NCBI RefSeq assembly: GCF_023093595.1
Contig: NZ_JALLIK010000081.1
Coordinates: forward strand, 1-40,112
From: Thauera aromatica_A
GTDB lineage: Bacteria; Pseudomonadota; Gammaproteobacteria; Burkholderiales; Rhodocyclaceae
Direction of reading: 5' to 3'
Length of the DNA: 40,112 nt
The translations under genes were made by a program, and so were the position numbers. The notes under the pieces were generated by a model. The model had not been told where the DNA came from. It made no database searches and saw only the letters and a list, made by a program, of their open reading frames with translations. How positions within the stretch are numbered: the stretch's first letter is position 1; every line of letters begins with the position of its first letter. Positions 8,011 to 16,814 of this stretch are shown piece after piece.

Positions 8011-8601
8011 ATGATCATCTACCTGCACGGCTTCTGCTCGGCCCCGGCCTCGGTCAAGGCCACCGCCCTGCGCGCGCGCATGGCCGAGCGCGGCCTCGCC
8101 GAACGCTTCTGGTGCGAACAGCTGCCGGTGTCGCCGCGCGCCGCGGTCGCGCTCGCCGAACAGGCGCTCCAGCGCAGCTTCGCCGCCGGCCGGCAGCCGG
8201 CCGTGGTCGGCAGCTCGCTCGGCGGCTACTACGCCACCTGGCTCGCCGAACGCCACGGCCTGCGCGCCGTACTGGTCAATCCGGCGGTGGTCGCGCCGCT
8301 GTCGCTGGAACGCTACCTCGGCCCCCAGGCCAATCTGTACACCGGCGAGCGCTTCACCTTCACCGCCGCCCACATCGACGAAACCCGCGCCCTCGAGGTG
8401 CCCCGCATCACCCGCCCGCAACGCTACTGGCTGCTGGCGGAAACCGGTGACGAGGTGCTCGACTACCGCCATGCGGTGGAAAAATACGCCGGCGCCCGCC
8501 ACACCGTGCTCGACGGCGGCAACCACGGCTTTTCGCGCTGGGACGACTACCTCGACGCGGTGATCGCGTTCGCCGGAGCGGACACGGCGGCCGACCGATG
8601 A
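8011..8601 (+). CDS. YqiA/YcfP-family alpha/beta-fold esterase
   Basis: The 196-residue protein starts MIIYLHGFCSAPASVKA. The HGF oxyanion-loop motif right at the N-terminus is typical of the small YqiA-type alpha/beta hydrolases. The nucleophile elbow is GSSLGGYYA at about 67-75 (Ser69). The putative catalytic acid is in ETGDEVLDY, and the catalytic His is in DGGNHGFSRWDDY near the C-terminus. E. coli YqiA hydrolyses palmitoyl-CoA and p-nitrophenyl esters in vitro. The physiological substrate is unknown. It directly follows uppP and is probably in the same transcript. Confidence 0.85.
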   Translation: MIIYLHGFCSAPASVKATALRARMAERGLAERFWCEQLPVSPRAAVALAEQALQRSFAAGRQPAVVGSSLGGYYATWLAERHGLRAVLVNPAVVAPLSLERYLGPQANLYTGERFTFTAAHIDETRALEVPRITRPQRYWLLAETGDEVLDYRHAVEKYAGARHTVLDGGNHGFSRWDDYLDAVIAFAGADTAADR

Positions 8602-8774
8602 CTCCGCAGGAGCACCCCCGCCGCCTGCGGTACGGATGCGCGCCGCCCCGGCGGAGGCGTCCCGGACCGCGGCCGGAAAAACCCCGAGAGACATTGCCCT
8701 GCCGCCGAGATCGAATCGGTTTCGGAGCCGGGGGCCGAATCCAGTAAACTAGTGCGCTTGACTTCACCAGGCGG

Positions 8775-10688
8775 ATGCCGATGTTCGTGCTGTATGAAGA
8801 GGACGGCGCCTTCAAGGCCGGCACCGTCCTCGCCGATAACGATGCCACGCTGCAGATCGAGAACACCCACGGCAAGCGGGTGAAACTCAAGCGCGCCCAT
8901 GTCCTGCTCGAATTCCGCGAGCCCGCTCCGGCGGAACTGCTCGCCCGCGCCGAAGCCGGCGCCGAGGAGCTCGACGTCGAGTTCCTGTGGGAAGTGTGCG
9001 GCGACGACGAGTTCGCGTTCACCGACTTCGCCGCCGAATACCAGGGCCACAGCCCGACCGCGGTCGAATCCGCCGCCGTGCTGCTGCGCCTGCATTCGGC
9101 GCCGATCTGGTTCCACCGCAAGGGCCGGGGGCGGTTCCGCAAGGCGCCGACCGAAATCCTCCAGGCCGCACTCGCCGGGCTGGAGAAAAAACGCCAGCAG
9201 GCGGCCGCGATCGAGCACATGCGCGCCGAGCTCGTCGCCGGCCGCCTGCCGCCCGAGCTCGCCGCCCTGCTGCCGCAGGCGCTCTACCGTCCCGACCGCA
9301 ACCGCCCGGAAGTCAAGGCGCTCGAGGCCGCCTGCGTCGACAGCGGGCTGTCGGCGGCGCGCCTGCTGCTCGCCTGCGGCGCGCTCGCCTCGAGCTACGA
9401 CTTCCACTACAACCGCTTCCTCTTCGAGCATTTCCCCGAAGGTGTGGCCTTCGCCGCCTTCGATGCCCCCGTGCCGCCCACCGCGCTGCCGCGCGCGGAC
9501 GTCGCCGCGTTCTCGATCGACGACGCGTCCACCACCGAGATCGACGACGCCTTCTCGGTAACCCCGCGCGCCGAGGGCGGCTGGCGCATCGGCATCCACA
9601 TCGCCGCCCCGGCGCTGGGCTTCGCCCGCGGCTCGGCGCTGGACGCGATTGCTCGCCGCCGTCTGTCGACGGTGTACATGCCGGGCAACAAGATCACCAT
9701 GCTGCCCGACGAAGTCGTGCACGCCTTCACCCTCGCCGAAGGGCGCGACTGCCCGGCAGTGTCGCTGTACCTCGATCTCACCCCCGGGCTGGCGATCGTC
9801 GGCGAAGAAAGCCGGGTCGAGCTCGTGCCCATCGTCGCCAACCTGCGCCACCACGACATCGAACCGCTGTTCAACGACGATACCGTGCATGGCGAGGGCC
9901 CCGACTTCGCCTGGAAGCGCGAGCTGACCCTGCTGTGGGATCTGGCCACCGTCCTCGAGGCCGGACGCGGCAAGGCCGCCGGCAACGAGGACCGCATCGA
10001 CTACAGCTTCAGCGTGGACTGGACCGAGGACACCGCCGACGGTCCCGGCCGGATCAGCATCGGCCGGCGCTCGCGCGGCTCGCCGATGGACAAGCTGGTC
10101 GCCGAGCTGATGATCCACGCCAACATGACCTGGGGCAAACTGCTCGACGCCGCCGGCGTGCCCGGCCTGTACCGCGCCCAGGGCGGCGGCAAGGTGCGCA
10201 TGACCACGGTCGCCGCGCCCCACGAGGGCCTCGGCGTGGACTGCTACGCGTGGTCCAGCTCACCGCTGCGGCGCTACGTGGACCTGGTCAACCAGTGGCA
10301 GATCGTTTCCGTGCTGCAGGCCCGCGAACCGGCTTTCGCACCGAAATCGGCCGAGCTGATGGCGGCGATGCGCGACTTCGAGCTCACCTACGCCGAATAC
10401 GCCGAGTTCCAGCGCGGCATGGAGCGCTACTGGTGCCTGCGCTGGCTGCGCCAGCACGGCCGCGGCGAAGTCGAAGCCACCGTGCTGCGCGAGAACGTCG
10501 TCCGCCTGAGCGAAATCCCGCTCGTCTTCCGCGTTCCCTCGATGCCGCTGCAGATGCCCGGCAGCCGGGTGCGCCTGGTCGTCGAGCGTACCGACCTGCT
10601 CGACGTCGAAGTCGATGCCCGCTTCGTGCGGACCTTGTCCGAACCCGACCCGGAAACCGTCACCGAGCCCGGATTCGGTTTCGCCTGA
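8775..10688 (+). CDS. RNB-domain 3'-5' exoribonuclease (RNase II/R superfamily)
   Basis: The 637-residue protein carries an RNB catalytic domain. IDDASTTEIDDA at residues 248-259 supplies the cluster of Asp residues that bind the two magnesium ions in RNase II/R. RRLSTVYMPGNKITMLP and SSPLRRYVDLVNQWQ are further conserved RNB segments. The N-terminus (FVLYEEDGAFKAGTVLAD) is a short beta-rich domain rather than the two cold-shock domains of RNase R, and the C-terminus resembles a degenerate S1 domain. It probably degrades RNA processively in the cytoplasm. Betaproteobacteria carry this shorter type next to aroE. ATG 8775 and ATG 8781 are both possible starts. It is followed 6 bp later by a tonB-like gene. 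Confidence 0.9.
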   Translation: MPMFVLYEEDGAFKAGTVLADNDATLQIENTHGKRVKLKRAHVLLEFREPAPAELLARAEAGAEELDVEFLWEVCGDDEFAFTDFAAEYQGHSPTAVESAAVLLRLHSAPIWFHRKGRGRFRKAPTEILQAALAGLEKKRQQAAAIEHMRAELVAGRLPPELAALLPQALYRPDRNRPEVKALEAACVDSGLSAARLLLACGALASSYDFHYNRFLFEHFPEGVAFAAFDAPVPPTALPRADVAAFSIDDASTTEIDDAFSVTPRAEGGWRIGIHIAAPALGFARGSALDAIARRRLSTVYMPGNKITMLPDEVVHAFTLAEGRDCPAVSLYLDLTPGLAIVGEESRVELVPIVANLRHHDIEPLFNDDTVHGEGPDFAWKRELTLLWDLATVLEAGRGKAAGNEDRIDYSFSVDWTEDTADGPGRISIGRRSRGSPMDKLVAELMIHANMTWGKLLDAAGVPGLYRAQGGGKVRMTTVAAPHEGLGVDCYAWSSSPLRRYVDLVNQWQIVSVLQAREPAFAPKSAELMAAMRDFELTYAEYAEFQRGMERYWCLRWLRQHGRGEVEATVLRENVVRLSEIPLVFRVPSMPLQMPGSRVRLVVERTDLLDVEVDARFVRTLSEPDPETVTEPGFGFA

Positions 10689-10694
10689 GCGCCG

Positions 10695-11630
10695 ATGGAA
10701 CGGGCCGCCGATCCGCAGTTCGCCACCGCCGCCCGGGCGGCACAAGGCCGGAGCGGAGGGCGCTGCCCGCACCCGCGCGGCCGGGCGCTGCTGCTGTCGG
10801 CCTTCGCCCTCTCGCTCGCACTCCACGGCCTGCTCCTGAGCGTGCGCTTCCGCCTGCCCGAGGCCGCAGCGGTGCGCGACCGGGGCCTGGAAGTGGTGCT
10901 GGTCAATGCCCGCCACGCCCGCCCCGCGGAGAAAGCCGAAGTCCTCGCCCAAGCGAACATCGACGGCGGCGGCCGCAGCGCGCAGGACGCCCGCCCGAGC
11001 ACCCCCCTGCCCCCCCAGCCCGCGCGCCGCAACGGCGATGCGCTGGCGGAGGCCAGGCGCCGCGCTCCCGAGTCCGCGCGCACGCCCAAACCGGCCCTCA
11101 CCCGCGACACGGCGGCGGCCCGGGTCGCGACCGCCCCGAAGCGGAGCGAACCACCGCCGCTCCCCGTCGCCGAACCGAAGCCCGCCGTCAGCGGGCTGGA
11201 TCTGCTCGACAGCGCCGCGGCCGTCGCCCGCCTCGAGGCCACCATCGATCATTCGCTGCAGGATCTGGCCAAGCTGCCGCGCAAGAAATTCATCGGTTCG
11301 CGGGCGCAGGAATACCGCTTCGCCCGCTACCTCGAGGACTGGCGCCTGAAAGTCGAGCGCGTCGGTGCGCTGAACTACCCCGAAGCCGCGCGCGGCAAAC
11401 TCTACGGCAACCTGCTGCTGTCGGTGACGATCCGCGCCGACGGCTCGGTCGGCGAAGTCCACGTCCAGCGCAGTTCCGGGCACAAGGTCCTCGACGACGC
11501 CGCCGTACGCATCGTCCGCCTGGCCGCACCCTACGCCGCGTTCCCGCCCGACATCCGCAAGGACTACGAGCTCCTCGAAATCACCCGCACCTGGAGCTTC
11601 ACCGGCAGCGACCAGCTCCGGGCCAACTGA
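10695..11630 (+). CDS. TonB-like energy transducer
   Basis: This 311-residue protein has TonB architecture: a cytoplasmic N-terminus of about 30 residues, one transmembrane helix at about 31-50 (LLLSAFALSLALHGLLLSV), a long periplasmic linker rich in Pro, Ala and Arg, and a C-terminal TonB domain (about 215-305). The YP motif of that domain appears in LNYPEAARGKLYGNLLLSV, followed by VHVQRSSGHKVLDDAAVRIV. TonB proteins couple the ExbBD proton channel to outer-membrane receptors. No exbB, exbD or receptor gene is nearby, so its partner is unknown. It is sandwiched between the RNB gene and aroE with very short gaps and probably belongs to one operon with them. Confidence 0.88.
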   Translation: MERAADPQFATAARAAQGRSGGRCPHPRGRALLLSAFALSLALHGLLLSVRFRLPEAAAVRDRGLEVVLVNARHARPAEKAEVLAQANIDGGGRSAQDARPSTPLPPQPARRNGDALAEARRRAPESARTPKPALTRDTAAARVATAPKRSEPPPLPVAEPKPAVSGLDLLDSAAAVARLEATIDHSLQDLAKLPRKKFIGSRAQEYRFARYLEDWRLKVERVGALNYPEAARGKLYGNLLLSVTIRADGSVGEVHVQRSSGHKVLDDAAVRIVRLAAPYAAFPPDIRKDYELLEITRTWSFTGSDQLRAN

Positions 11631-11640
11631 GACCCCTCTC

Positions 11641-12474
11641 ATGGACCGCTACGCCGTCATCGGCAACCCGATCGCCCACAGCAAATCCCCCTGGATTCAC
11701 ACCGCCTTCGCTCGCCAGACCGGGCAGGCGCTCCGCTACGAAGCCCTGCTCGGCCCGCTCGACGGCTTCGCCGCCAGCGTGCACGCCTTCCGCACCGCCG
11801 GCGGGCGCGGCATGAACGTCACCGTCCCGTTCAAGCTCGAAGCCTACGCCCTGGCCAACCGCCGCACGCCGCGCGCCGAAGCGGCCGGCGCGGTCAATAC
11901 GCTCGCGTTCGACCCTGCCGGGATTCTCGGCGACAACACCGACGGCGCCGGTCTCGTACGCGATCTGAGCGCGAACCTCGGCTGCGCGCCGGCCGGGCGG
12001 CGCATCCTGCTGCTGGGCGCAGGCGGCGCCACGCGCGGCGCGCTGCTGCCCCTGCTCGACAGCCGCCCCGCCGCCCTGATCATCGCCAACCGTACCGTGA
12101 GCAAGGCCCGCGCGCTGGCCGGGCTGTTCGCCGTGCACGCCGCGGGCGTTGCGCTCGACGCCTGCGGTTTCGACGAACTCGCCGGCGAGCGCTTCGACCT
12201 CGTCATCAACGCCACTGCCGCCAGTCTCGCCGGCGAGCTGCCGCCGCTACCGCCCGGCCTGTACGCCGAAGGCGCGCTCGCCTACGACATGATGTACGGC
12301 CGCGGCGACACCCCGTTCATGCGCGCCGCGCGCGCCGACGGCGCCGTGCGCGTCGCCGACGGCCTGGGGATGCTGGTCGAACAGGCGGCGGAAAGCTTCA
12401 CCCTGTGGCGGGGCCTGCGCCCGGACAGCGCACCGGTACTCGCCGCGCTGCGCCGCCTGATCGATGCGAGCTGA
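11641..12474 (+). CDS. aroE: Shikimate dehydrogenase (NADP+)
   Basis: AroE reduces 3-dehydroshikimate to shikimate with NADPH in the chorismate pathway. The 277-residue protein has the substrate motif NPIAHSKSP at residues 9-17. The catalytic Lys65 is in NVTVPFKLEA, the partner Asp101 in GDNTDGAGLVRDL, and the dinucleotide loop GAGGATRG at about 126-133. NATAAS and the C-terminal GLGMLVEQAAESF are also typical. Length and motifs indicate a functional enzyme. It starts 10 bp after the tonB-like gene and overlaps mtgA by 11 bp, so translation is probably coupled. Confidence 0.97.
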   Translation: MDRYAVIGNPIAHSKSPWIHTAFARQTGQALRYEALLGPLDGFAASVHAFRTAGGRGMNVTVPFKLEAYALANRRTPRAEAAGAVNTLAFDPAGILGDNTDGAGLVRDLSANLGCAPAGRRILLLGAGGATRGALLPLLDSRPAALIIANRTVSKARALAGLFAVHAAGVALDACGFDELAGERFDLVINATAASLAGELPPLPPGLYAEGALAYDMMYGRGDTPFMRAARADGAVRVADGLGMLVEQAAESFTLWRGLRPDSAPVLAALRRLIDAS

Positions 12475-13207
12475 GCTGCAACGCTTCCTGCGCCGGCTGG
12501 CCGCTGCCGTACGCCAGCGGCGGCGGTCGGGCTGGCTCGGCGGAATTCTGCTCGCCGCCGCGCTGCTGGTGCTGTTCTGGCAGGGCGTGCTGCTCACCCA
12601 GGTGATCTGGTGGAGCCGTTTCGACCCCGGCGACACCAGCTTCATGCGCATGCGTCTCACCGAACTGCGCACGCACGATCCGGATGCCCGCCTGCAGCAG
12701 CAGTGGGTCCCGTACGAACGCATCTCCATCCACCTGAAACGCGCCGTGGTCGCCGCCGAGGACGACCGTTTCCTCGACCACCAGGGCTTCGACTGGGAAG
12801 GCATCCGCCGCGCGCTCGAACGCAATGCAGAACGCGGGCGCACCACCGCCGGTGGCTCGACGATCAGCCAGCAGCTGGCCAAGAACCTGTTCCTGTCGCC
12901 ATCGCGCAGCTGGCTGCGCAAAGGCCAGGAAGCGGTGATCACGCTGATGATCGAACAGCTCTGGAGCAAGCGCCGCATCCTCGAGGTTTATCTGAACGTC
13001 GCCGAATGGGGCGACGGCGTGTTCGGCGCCGAGGCCGCCGCACGGCATTACTACGCGCGCTCCGCGGCGCAGCTCGGCCCGGCCGAAGCCGCACGGCTGG
13101 CTGTGATGCTGCCCAACCCGCGACGCTACGAACGATCCTTCGGTCCCCGCCTCGCGGCCCACGCCGCACGCGTGCAACAGCGCATGGCCTACTCCGAAGT
13201 CCCCTGA
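12464..13207 (+). CDS. mtgA: Monofunctional biosynthetic peptidoglycan transglycosylase
   Basis: MtgA polymerises lipid II into glycan strands at the inner membrane. The 247-residue protein has a short basic N-terminus, one membrane anchor at about 25-45, and a GT51 domain. The catalytic Glu99 lies in VVAAEDDRFLDHQGFDW. Further motifs are GGSTISQQLAKNLFL, KGQEAVITLMIEQLWSKRRI and EVYLNVAEWGDGVFGAEAAA. There is no transpeptidase domain, which separates it from class A penicillin-binding proteins. The start ATG lies inside the end of aroE, as is usual for this pair in betaproteobacteria. Confidence 0.97.
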   Translation: MRAELQRFLRRLAAAVRQRRRSGWLGGILLAAALLVLFWQGVLLTQVIWWSRFDPGDTSFMRMRLTELRTHDPDARLQQQWVPYERISIHLKRAVVAAEDDRFLDHQGFDWEGIRRALERNAERGRTTAGGSTISQQLAKNLFLSPSRSWLRKGQEAVITLMIEQLWSKRRILEVYLNVAEWGDGVFGAEAAARHYYARSAAQLGPAEAARLAVMLPNPRRYERSFGPRLAAHAARVQQRMAYSEVP

Positions 13208-13313
13208 GCCGGGCGGCCGGCGAAATTCACCGCCTGTCACACGATCAGGGTCGCCGTCACCGTATCGAGCCCGTAGAATTCGCCCTTCCCGCCTCCCGCC
13301 GACGGCCCGTGCG

Positions 13314-14756
13314 ATGACCCAGCCCGAAGAGCTTCACCCCGACGACGTCCAGCATCACCTGCGCGAAGTGCAGGAACTGCTCGCACGCCAGAAAGTGGTG
13401 GAAGAGCTGGTCCACCGCCAGGACATGCCGCGCCACGAGCTGGTCGAGAATCTCGTCCACAAGCAGCACGAGTCCGCGCTGCGCACCAAGCTCGACACCC
13501 TCCACCCGGCCGACATCGCCTTCATCCTCGAGTCCCTGCCGCGCGACGAGCGCCTGTACGTGTGGGATCTGGTGAAGGCTGAGCGCGACGGCGAGATCCT
13601 GCTCGAAGTCTCCGACGCGGTGCGCGAGTCGCTGATCGAGACGATGGCGCCGGACGAGCTCAAGGCCGCGGCGGAATCGCTCGACGCCGACGAGCTCGCC
13701 GACCTCGCCCCCGACCTGCCGCCCGAAATCATCCAGGACGTATTCCAGTCGCTCGACAGCGAAGGGCGCGAGCAGCTGCGCGCGGCGATGTCCTACCCCG
13801 AGGACTCGGTCGGCGCGCTGATGGACTTCGACATGGTCACGGTGCGCGAGGACGTCAGCCTCGAAGTCGTGCTGCGCTACCTGCGCCGCTTCGACGAACT
13901 GCCCGACCACACCGACAAGCTCTTCGTCGTCGACCGCGAAGAGCACCTGAAGGGCATCCTGACCCTGGAAACCCTGCTGATCAGCGACCCCGAGCTCGAA
14001 GTCTCGGAAGTCATGCGCCGCGAGCCGGTGATCAGCTTCACTCCGGAGGACGAGGCCGACGACGCGGCCCAGGCCTTCGAGCGCTACGACCTGGTGTCGG
14101 CGCCGGTGGTCGACAGTGAAAAGCGGGTGATCGGCCGCCTCACCGTCGCCGACGTCGTGGACTTCATCCGCGAGGAGTCCGAAGCCGAAATCCTCAGCAA
14201 CGCCGGCCTGCGCGAGGAGGAAGACATCTTCGCCTCGGTGTGGAGCTCGGTGAAAAACCGCTGGGCCTGGCTGGCGGTGAATCTGGTCACCGCCTTCATC
14301 GCCTCGCGCGTGATCGGCGCCTTCGAAGGCTCGATCGAGAAACTCGTCGCGCTGGCCGCGCTGATGCCGATCGTCGCCGGCATCGGCGGCAACTCCGGCA
14401 ACCAGACGATCACCATGATCGTGCGCGCGATCGCGATGGGCCAGGTCGAACAGTCGGCGATGAACCGCCTGCTGAAGAAGGAACTCGGCGTCGCCCTGAT
14501 CAACGGCCTGGTATGGGGCGGGTTGCTCGGTGTGCTCGCGTGGTGGCTGTACGGCAACATCCAGCTCGGCGCGGTGATGACCGCGGCGATGACGCTGAAC
14601 CTGCTGCTCGCAGCCAGCGCCGGCGTGCTGATCCCGATGCTGCGCCAGCGCCTGGGCGCCGACCCCGCGCTCGGCGGCTCGGTGATGATCACCGCGCTCA
14701 CCGACTCGGGCGGCTTCTTCATCTTCCTCGGCCTGGCGACGCTGTTCCTGCTGTGA
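13314..14756 (+). CDS. mgtE: Magnesium transporter MgtE
   Basis: This is a 480-residue homodimeric Mg2+ channel. The N-terminal acidic superhelical domain (about 20-130) contains HPADIAFILESLPRDER. Two CBS domains follow (about 140-265), with VGALMDFDMVTVRED and DVSLEVVLRYL. A C-terminal pore domain of five helices (about 300-480) contains the conserved MPIVAGIGGNSGNQT, then the C-terminal TDSGGFFIFLGLA. In the family, Mg2+ binding between the N and CBS domains closes the pore. No M-box-like leader is evident in the 106-bp upstream gap. TAGAAT at 13274-13279 is a possible -10 with no good -35. Confidence 0.97.
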   Translation: MTQPEELHPDDVQHHLREVQELLARQKVVEELVHRQDMPRHELVENLVHKQHESALRTKLDTLHPADIAFILESLPRDERLYVWDLVKAERDGEILLEVSDAVRESLIETMAPDELKAAAESLDADELADLAPDLPPEIIQDVFQSLDSEGREQLRAAMSYPEDSVGALMDFDMVTVREDVSLEVVLRYLRRFDELPDHTDKLFVVDREEHLKGILTLETLLISDPELEVSEVMRREPVISFTPEDEADDAAQAFERYDLVSAPVVDSEKRVIGRLTVADVVDFIREESEAEILSNAGLREEEDIFASVWSSVKNRWAWLAVNLVTAFIASRVIGAFEGSIEKLVALAALMPIVAGIGGNSGNQTITMIVRAIAMGQVEQSAMNRLLKKELGVALINGLVWGGLLGVLAWWLYGNIQLGAVMTAAMTLNLLLAASAGVLIPMLRQRLGADPALGGSVMITALTDSGGFFIFLGLATLFLL

Positions 14757-14767
14757 GCGGGGGACGA

Positions 14768-14786
14768 GGCGGGGGATGGCCCCGCC
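14768..14786. terminator. Hairpin between convergent mgtE and hemL
   Basis: GGCGGGG at 14768-14774 and CCCCGCC at 14780-14786 form a 7-bp GC-only stem with a 5-nt loop. It lies 11 bp past the mgtE stop, in the 50-bp gap between the convergent genes. There is no T-tract on either side, so it is at best a weak or factor-assisted bidirectional terminator. Confidence 0.45.
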
Positions 14787-14806
14787 CCGCAAGCCTCCCG
14801 CCTTTC

Positions 14807-16090
14807 TTACCCCAGCTTCGCAAAGACCTCGCGCGCCGCCGCCACGGTGGCATCGATCTCGGCCTCGCCGTGCGCCGCCGACACGAAGCCGGCCTCGAAC
14901 GCCGAGGGCGCGAAGTAGTGGCCGGCTTCCAGCATGGCGTGGAAGAAGCGGTTGAAGCGCGCCTGCTCCGAGGCCATCACGTCGGCGAAGGAGGCCGGCA
15001 CCTTGGCGGCGAAATAGACCCCGAACATGCCGCCCACCGCATCCGCCGCGAAAGTGATTCCCGCCTCCCCGGCCGCCGCCGACAGGCCATCGACGAGGCG
15101 CCGGGTACGCGCGGCGAGCGCGTCGTAGAAGCCGGGTGCGCGCGTCAGCTGCAGTGAGACCAGCCCCGCCGCCACCGCCACCGGGCTGCCCGACAGCGTG
15201 CCCGCCTGATAGACCGTGCCCAGCGGGGCGATCTTCTCCATGATCTCGCGCCGCCCGCCGAACGCCCCCACCGGCATGCCGCCACCGATCACCTTACCGA
15301 GCGTAGTCAGGTCGGGCGTGATCCCGTACAGCCCCTGCACGCCCTGCGGGCCGACCCGGAACCCGGTCATCACTTCGTCGAAAATGAGCACCGCGCCGTA
15401 CTGCGTGCAGATCCGGCGCAGCCCTTCGAGGAAGCCCGGGCGCGGCTTCACCAGGTTCATGTTGCCCGCCACCGGCTCGACGATGACCGCGGCGATTTCA
15501 CCGCCGCGCGCCTTGAACACGTCCTCGACCTGCTGCAGGTCGTTGTAGTCGAGGACGATGGTGTGCTTGGCGAAATCCGCCGGCACCCCGCCCGAAGACG
15601 GGTTGCCGAACGTGAGCAGGCCCGAGCCGGCCTTCACCAGCAGGCTATCGGCATGGCCGTGGTAGCAGCCCTCGAACTTGACGATCGCGTCGCGCCCGGT
15701 GAAGCCGCGCGCGAGGCGGATCGCGCTCATCGTCGCCTCGGTGCCGGAGCTGACCAGGCGCACCATATCGACCGAGGGCAGCAGCGCGCAGATGAGCTCG
15801 GCCATTTCCACCTCGGCTTCGGTCGGCGCGCCGAAGGACAGGCCCTTCAACGCCGCCGCGCGCACCGCGTCGACGATCGCCGGATGGGCGTGACCGGTGA
15901 TCGCCGGCCCCCAGGAGCCGACGTAGTCGATGTAGGCCTTGCCGTCGGCATCCCATACGCGGGCCCCTTCGGCACGCTCGATGAAGCGCGGCGTGCCGCC
16001 GACCGAGCGGAATGCACGGACGGGCGAATTGACGCCACCGGGAATGCTGCGCTGGGCGCGCTGGAAAAGGGCTTCGTTGCGGCTGTTCAT
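14807..16090 (-). CDS. hemL: Glutamate-1-semialdehyde 2,1-aminomutase
   Basis: HemL is a PLP enzyme converting glutamate-1-semialdehyde to 5-aminolevulinate in the C5 route of heme and siroheme synthesis. The 427-residue protein begins with RAQRSIPGGVNSPVRAF, the typical N-terminal gate. It has VSSGTEATMSAIRLAR (PLP phosphate loop), FDEVMTGFRV (Asp binding the pyridine nitrogen) and the Schiff-base Lys266 in LTTLGKVIGGGMPVGAFGG. Length and motifs are canonical. It follows thiE after about 94 bp with no obvious independent promoter, so it may be the last gene of a thiD-thiE-hemL transcript. Confidence 0.98.
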   Translation of the reverse strand: MNSRNEALFQRAQRSIPGGVNSPVRAFRSVGGTPRFIERAEGARVWDADGKAYIDYVGSWGPAITGHAHPAIVDAVRAAALKGLSFGAPTEAEVEMAELICALLPSVDMVRLVSSGTEATMSAIRLARGFTGRDAIVKFEGCYHGHADSLLVKAGSGLLTFGNPSSGGVPADFAKHTIVLDYNDLQQVEDVFKARGGEIAAVIVEPVAGNMNLVKPRPGFLEGLRRICTQYGAVLIFDEVMTGFRVGPQGVQGLYGITPDLTTLGKVIGGGMPVGAFGGRREIMEKIAPLGTVYQAGTLSGSPVAVAAGLVSLQLTRAPGFYDALAARTRRLVDGLSAAAGEAGITFAADAVGGMFGVYFAAKVPASFADVMASEQARFNRFFHAMLEAGHYFAPSAFEAGFVSAAHGEAEIDATVAAAREVFAKLG

Positions 16091-16184
16091 GGCGTGGGCT
16101 TCCTGCTGTGCGGGCGAAAAGCCGCATTGTCGCGTCCCGGGTGCGCCAGGGTCCAGCCTTGCAGATCAAGGACGACGGCGAACC

Positions 16185-16814
16185 TCAGAACAAGGCGCGA
16201 TAGGACGCCGCGCGCATGGCCGGATCTTCGGCGGCAAAGACATCGCTGATCACCGCCAGCAGGTCGGCCCCCGCGGCCACCAGTGCGCCAGCATTGTCCA
16301 GGGTGATGCCGCCGATCGCCGCCACCGGCAGGCCGAACGCCTGCTTCGCGCGTGCGAGCAGCGCGAACGGCGCCGGCGGTGCGAGCGGCTTGCTCACCGA
16401 CGGGAACATCGCGCCGAAAGCGAGGTAATCGGCTCCGGCCGCGGCCCCTTCGGCAGCGCGCGTCCAGTCGGCATAACAGGTGAGGCCGAGAATGCGCCCG
16501 CGGCCGAGCGCCGCGCGCGCCGCCGCCGGCGGGCCGTCCTCGCGCCCGAGATGGGCACCGTCGGCGCCGAGTTCGAGCGCGAGGACGAGATCGTCGTTGA
16601 TGATGAAGGGCACGCCCGCCGCCCTGCACAGGGCCTGCAGGGCACGCGCCTGCACCCGGCGCAAAGCCGCCGGGGCGGTCTTGTTGCGGTACTGGAACAA
16701 GGCCGGGCGCCCTTCCAGCACCTGCTCGGCCCGCGCCAGCAGGCGGGCGGTATCGGCCTCGTCGGGGGTCAGCGCGTACAGGCCGCGCTGCAGCGCAGCG
16801 GCGCGCTCAGGCAT
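16185..16814 (-). CDS. thiE: Thiamine-phosphate synthase
   Basis: ThiE joins HMP-pyrophosphate to thiazole phosphate to make thiamine phosphate. The ATG at 16814 is chosen because it gives the N-terminus MPERAAALQRGLYALTPDEA and overlaps the end of the thiD-like gene by 8 bp. The frame is open further upstream, but only as a shadow. The 209-residue TIM-barrel protein has LFQYRNKTA (pyrophosphate-binding Lys), PFIINDDLVLALELGADGAHLGRED and GITLDNAGALVAAGADLLAVI. The loop that usually reads like GxSxH is GLTCYAD here, a subfamily variant. The thiamine role is firm. The unusual upstream partner is discussed in its own entry. Confidence 0.93.
   Translation of the reverse strand: MPERAAALQRGLYALTPDEADTARLLARAEQVLEGRPALFQYRNKTAPAALRRVQARALQALCRAAGVPFIINDDLVLALELGADGAHLGREDGPPAAARAALGRGRILGLTCYADWTRAAEGAAAGADYLAFGAMFPSVSKPLAPPAPFALLARAKQAFGLPVAAIGGITLDNAGALVAAGADLLAVISDVFAAEDPAMRAASYRALF

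Noticed and set aside
13208..13313. Mg2+-sensing leader (M-box-like) before mgtE
   Set aside because: The 106-bp gap is too short and shows no recognisable M-box core.
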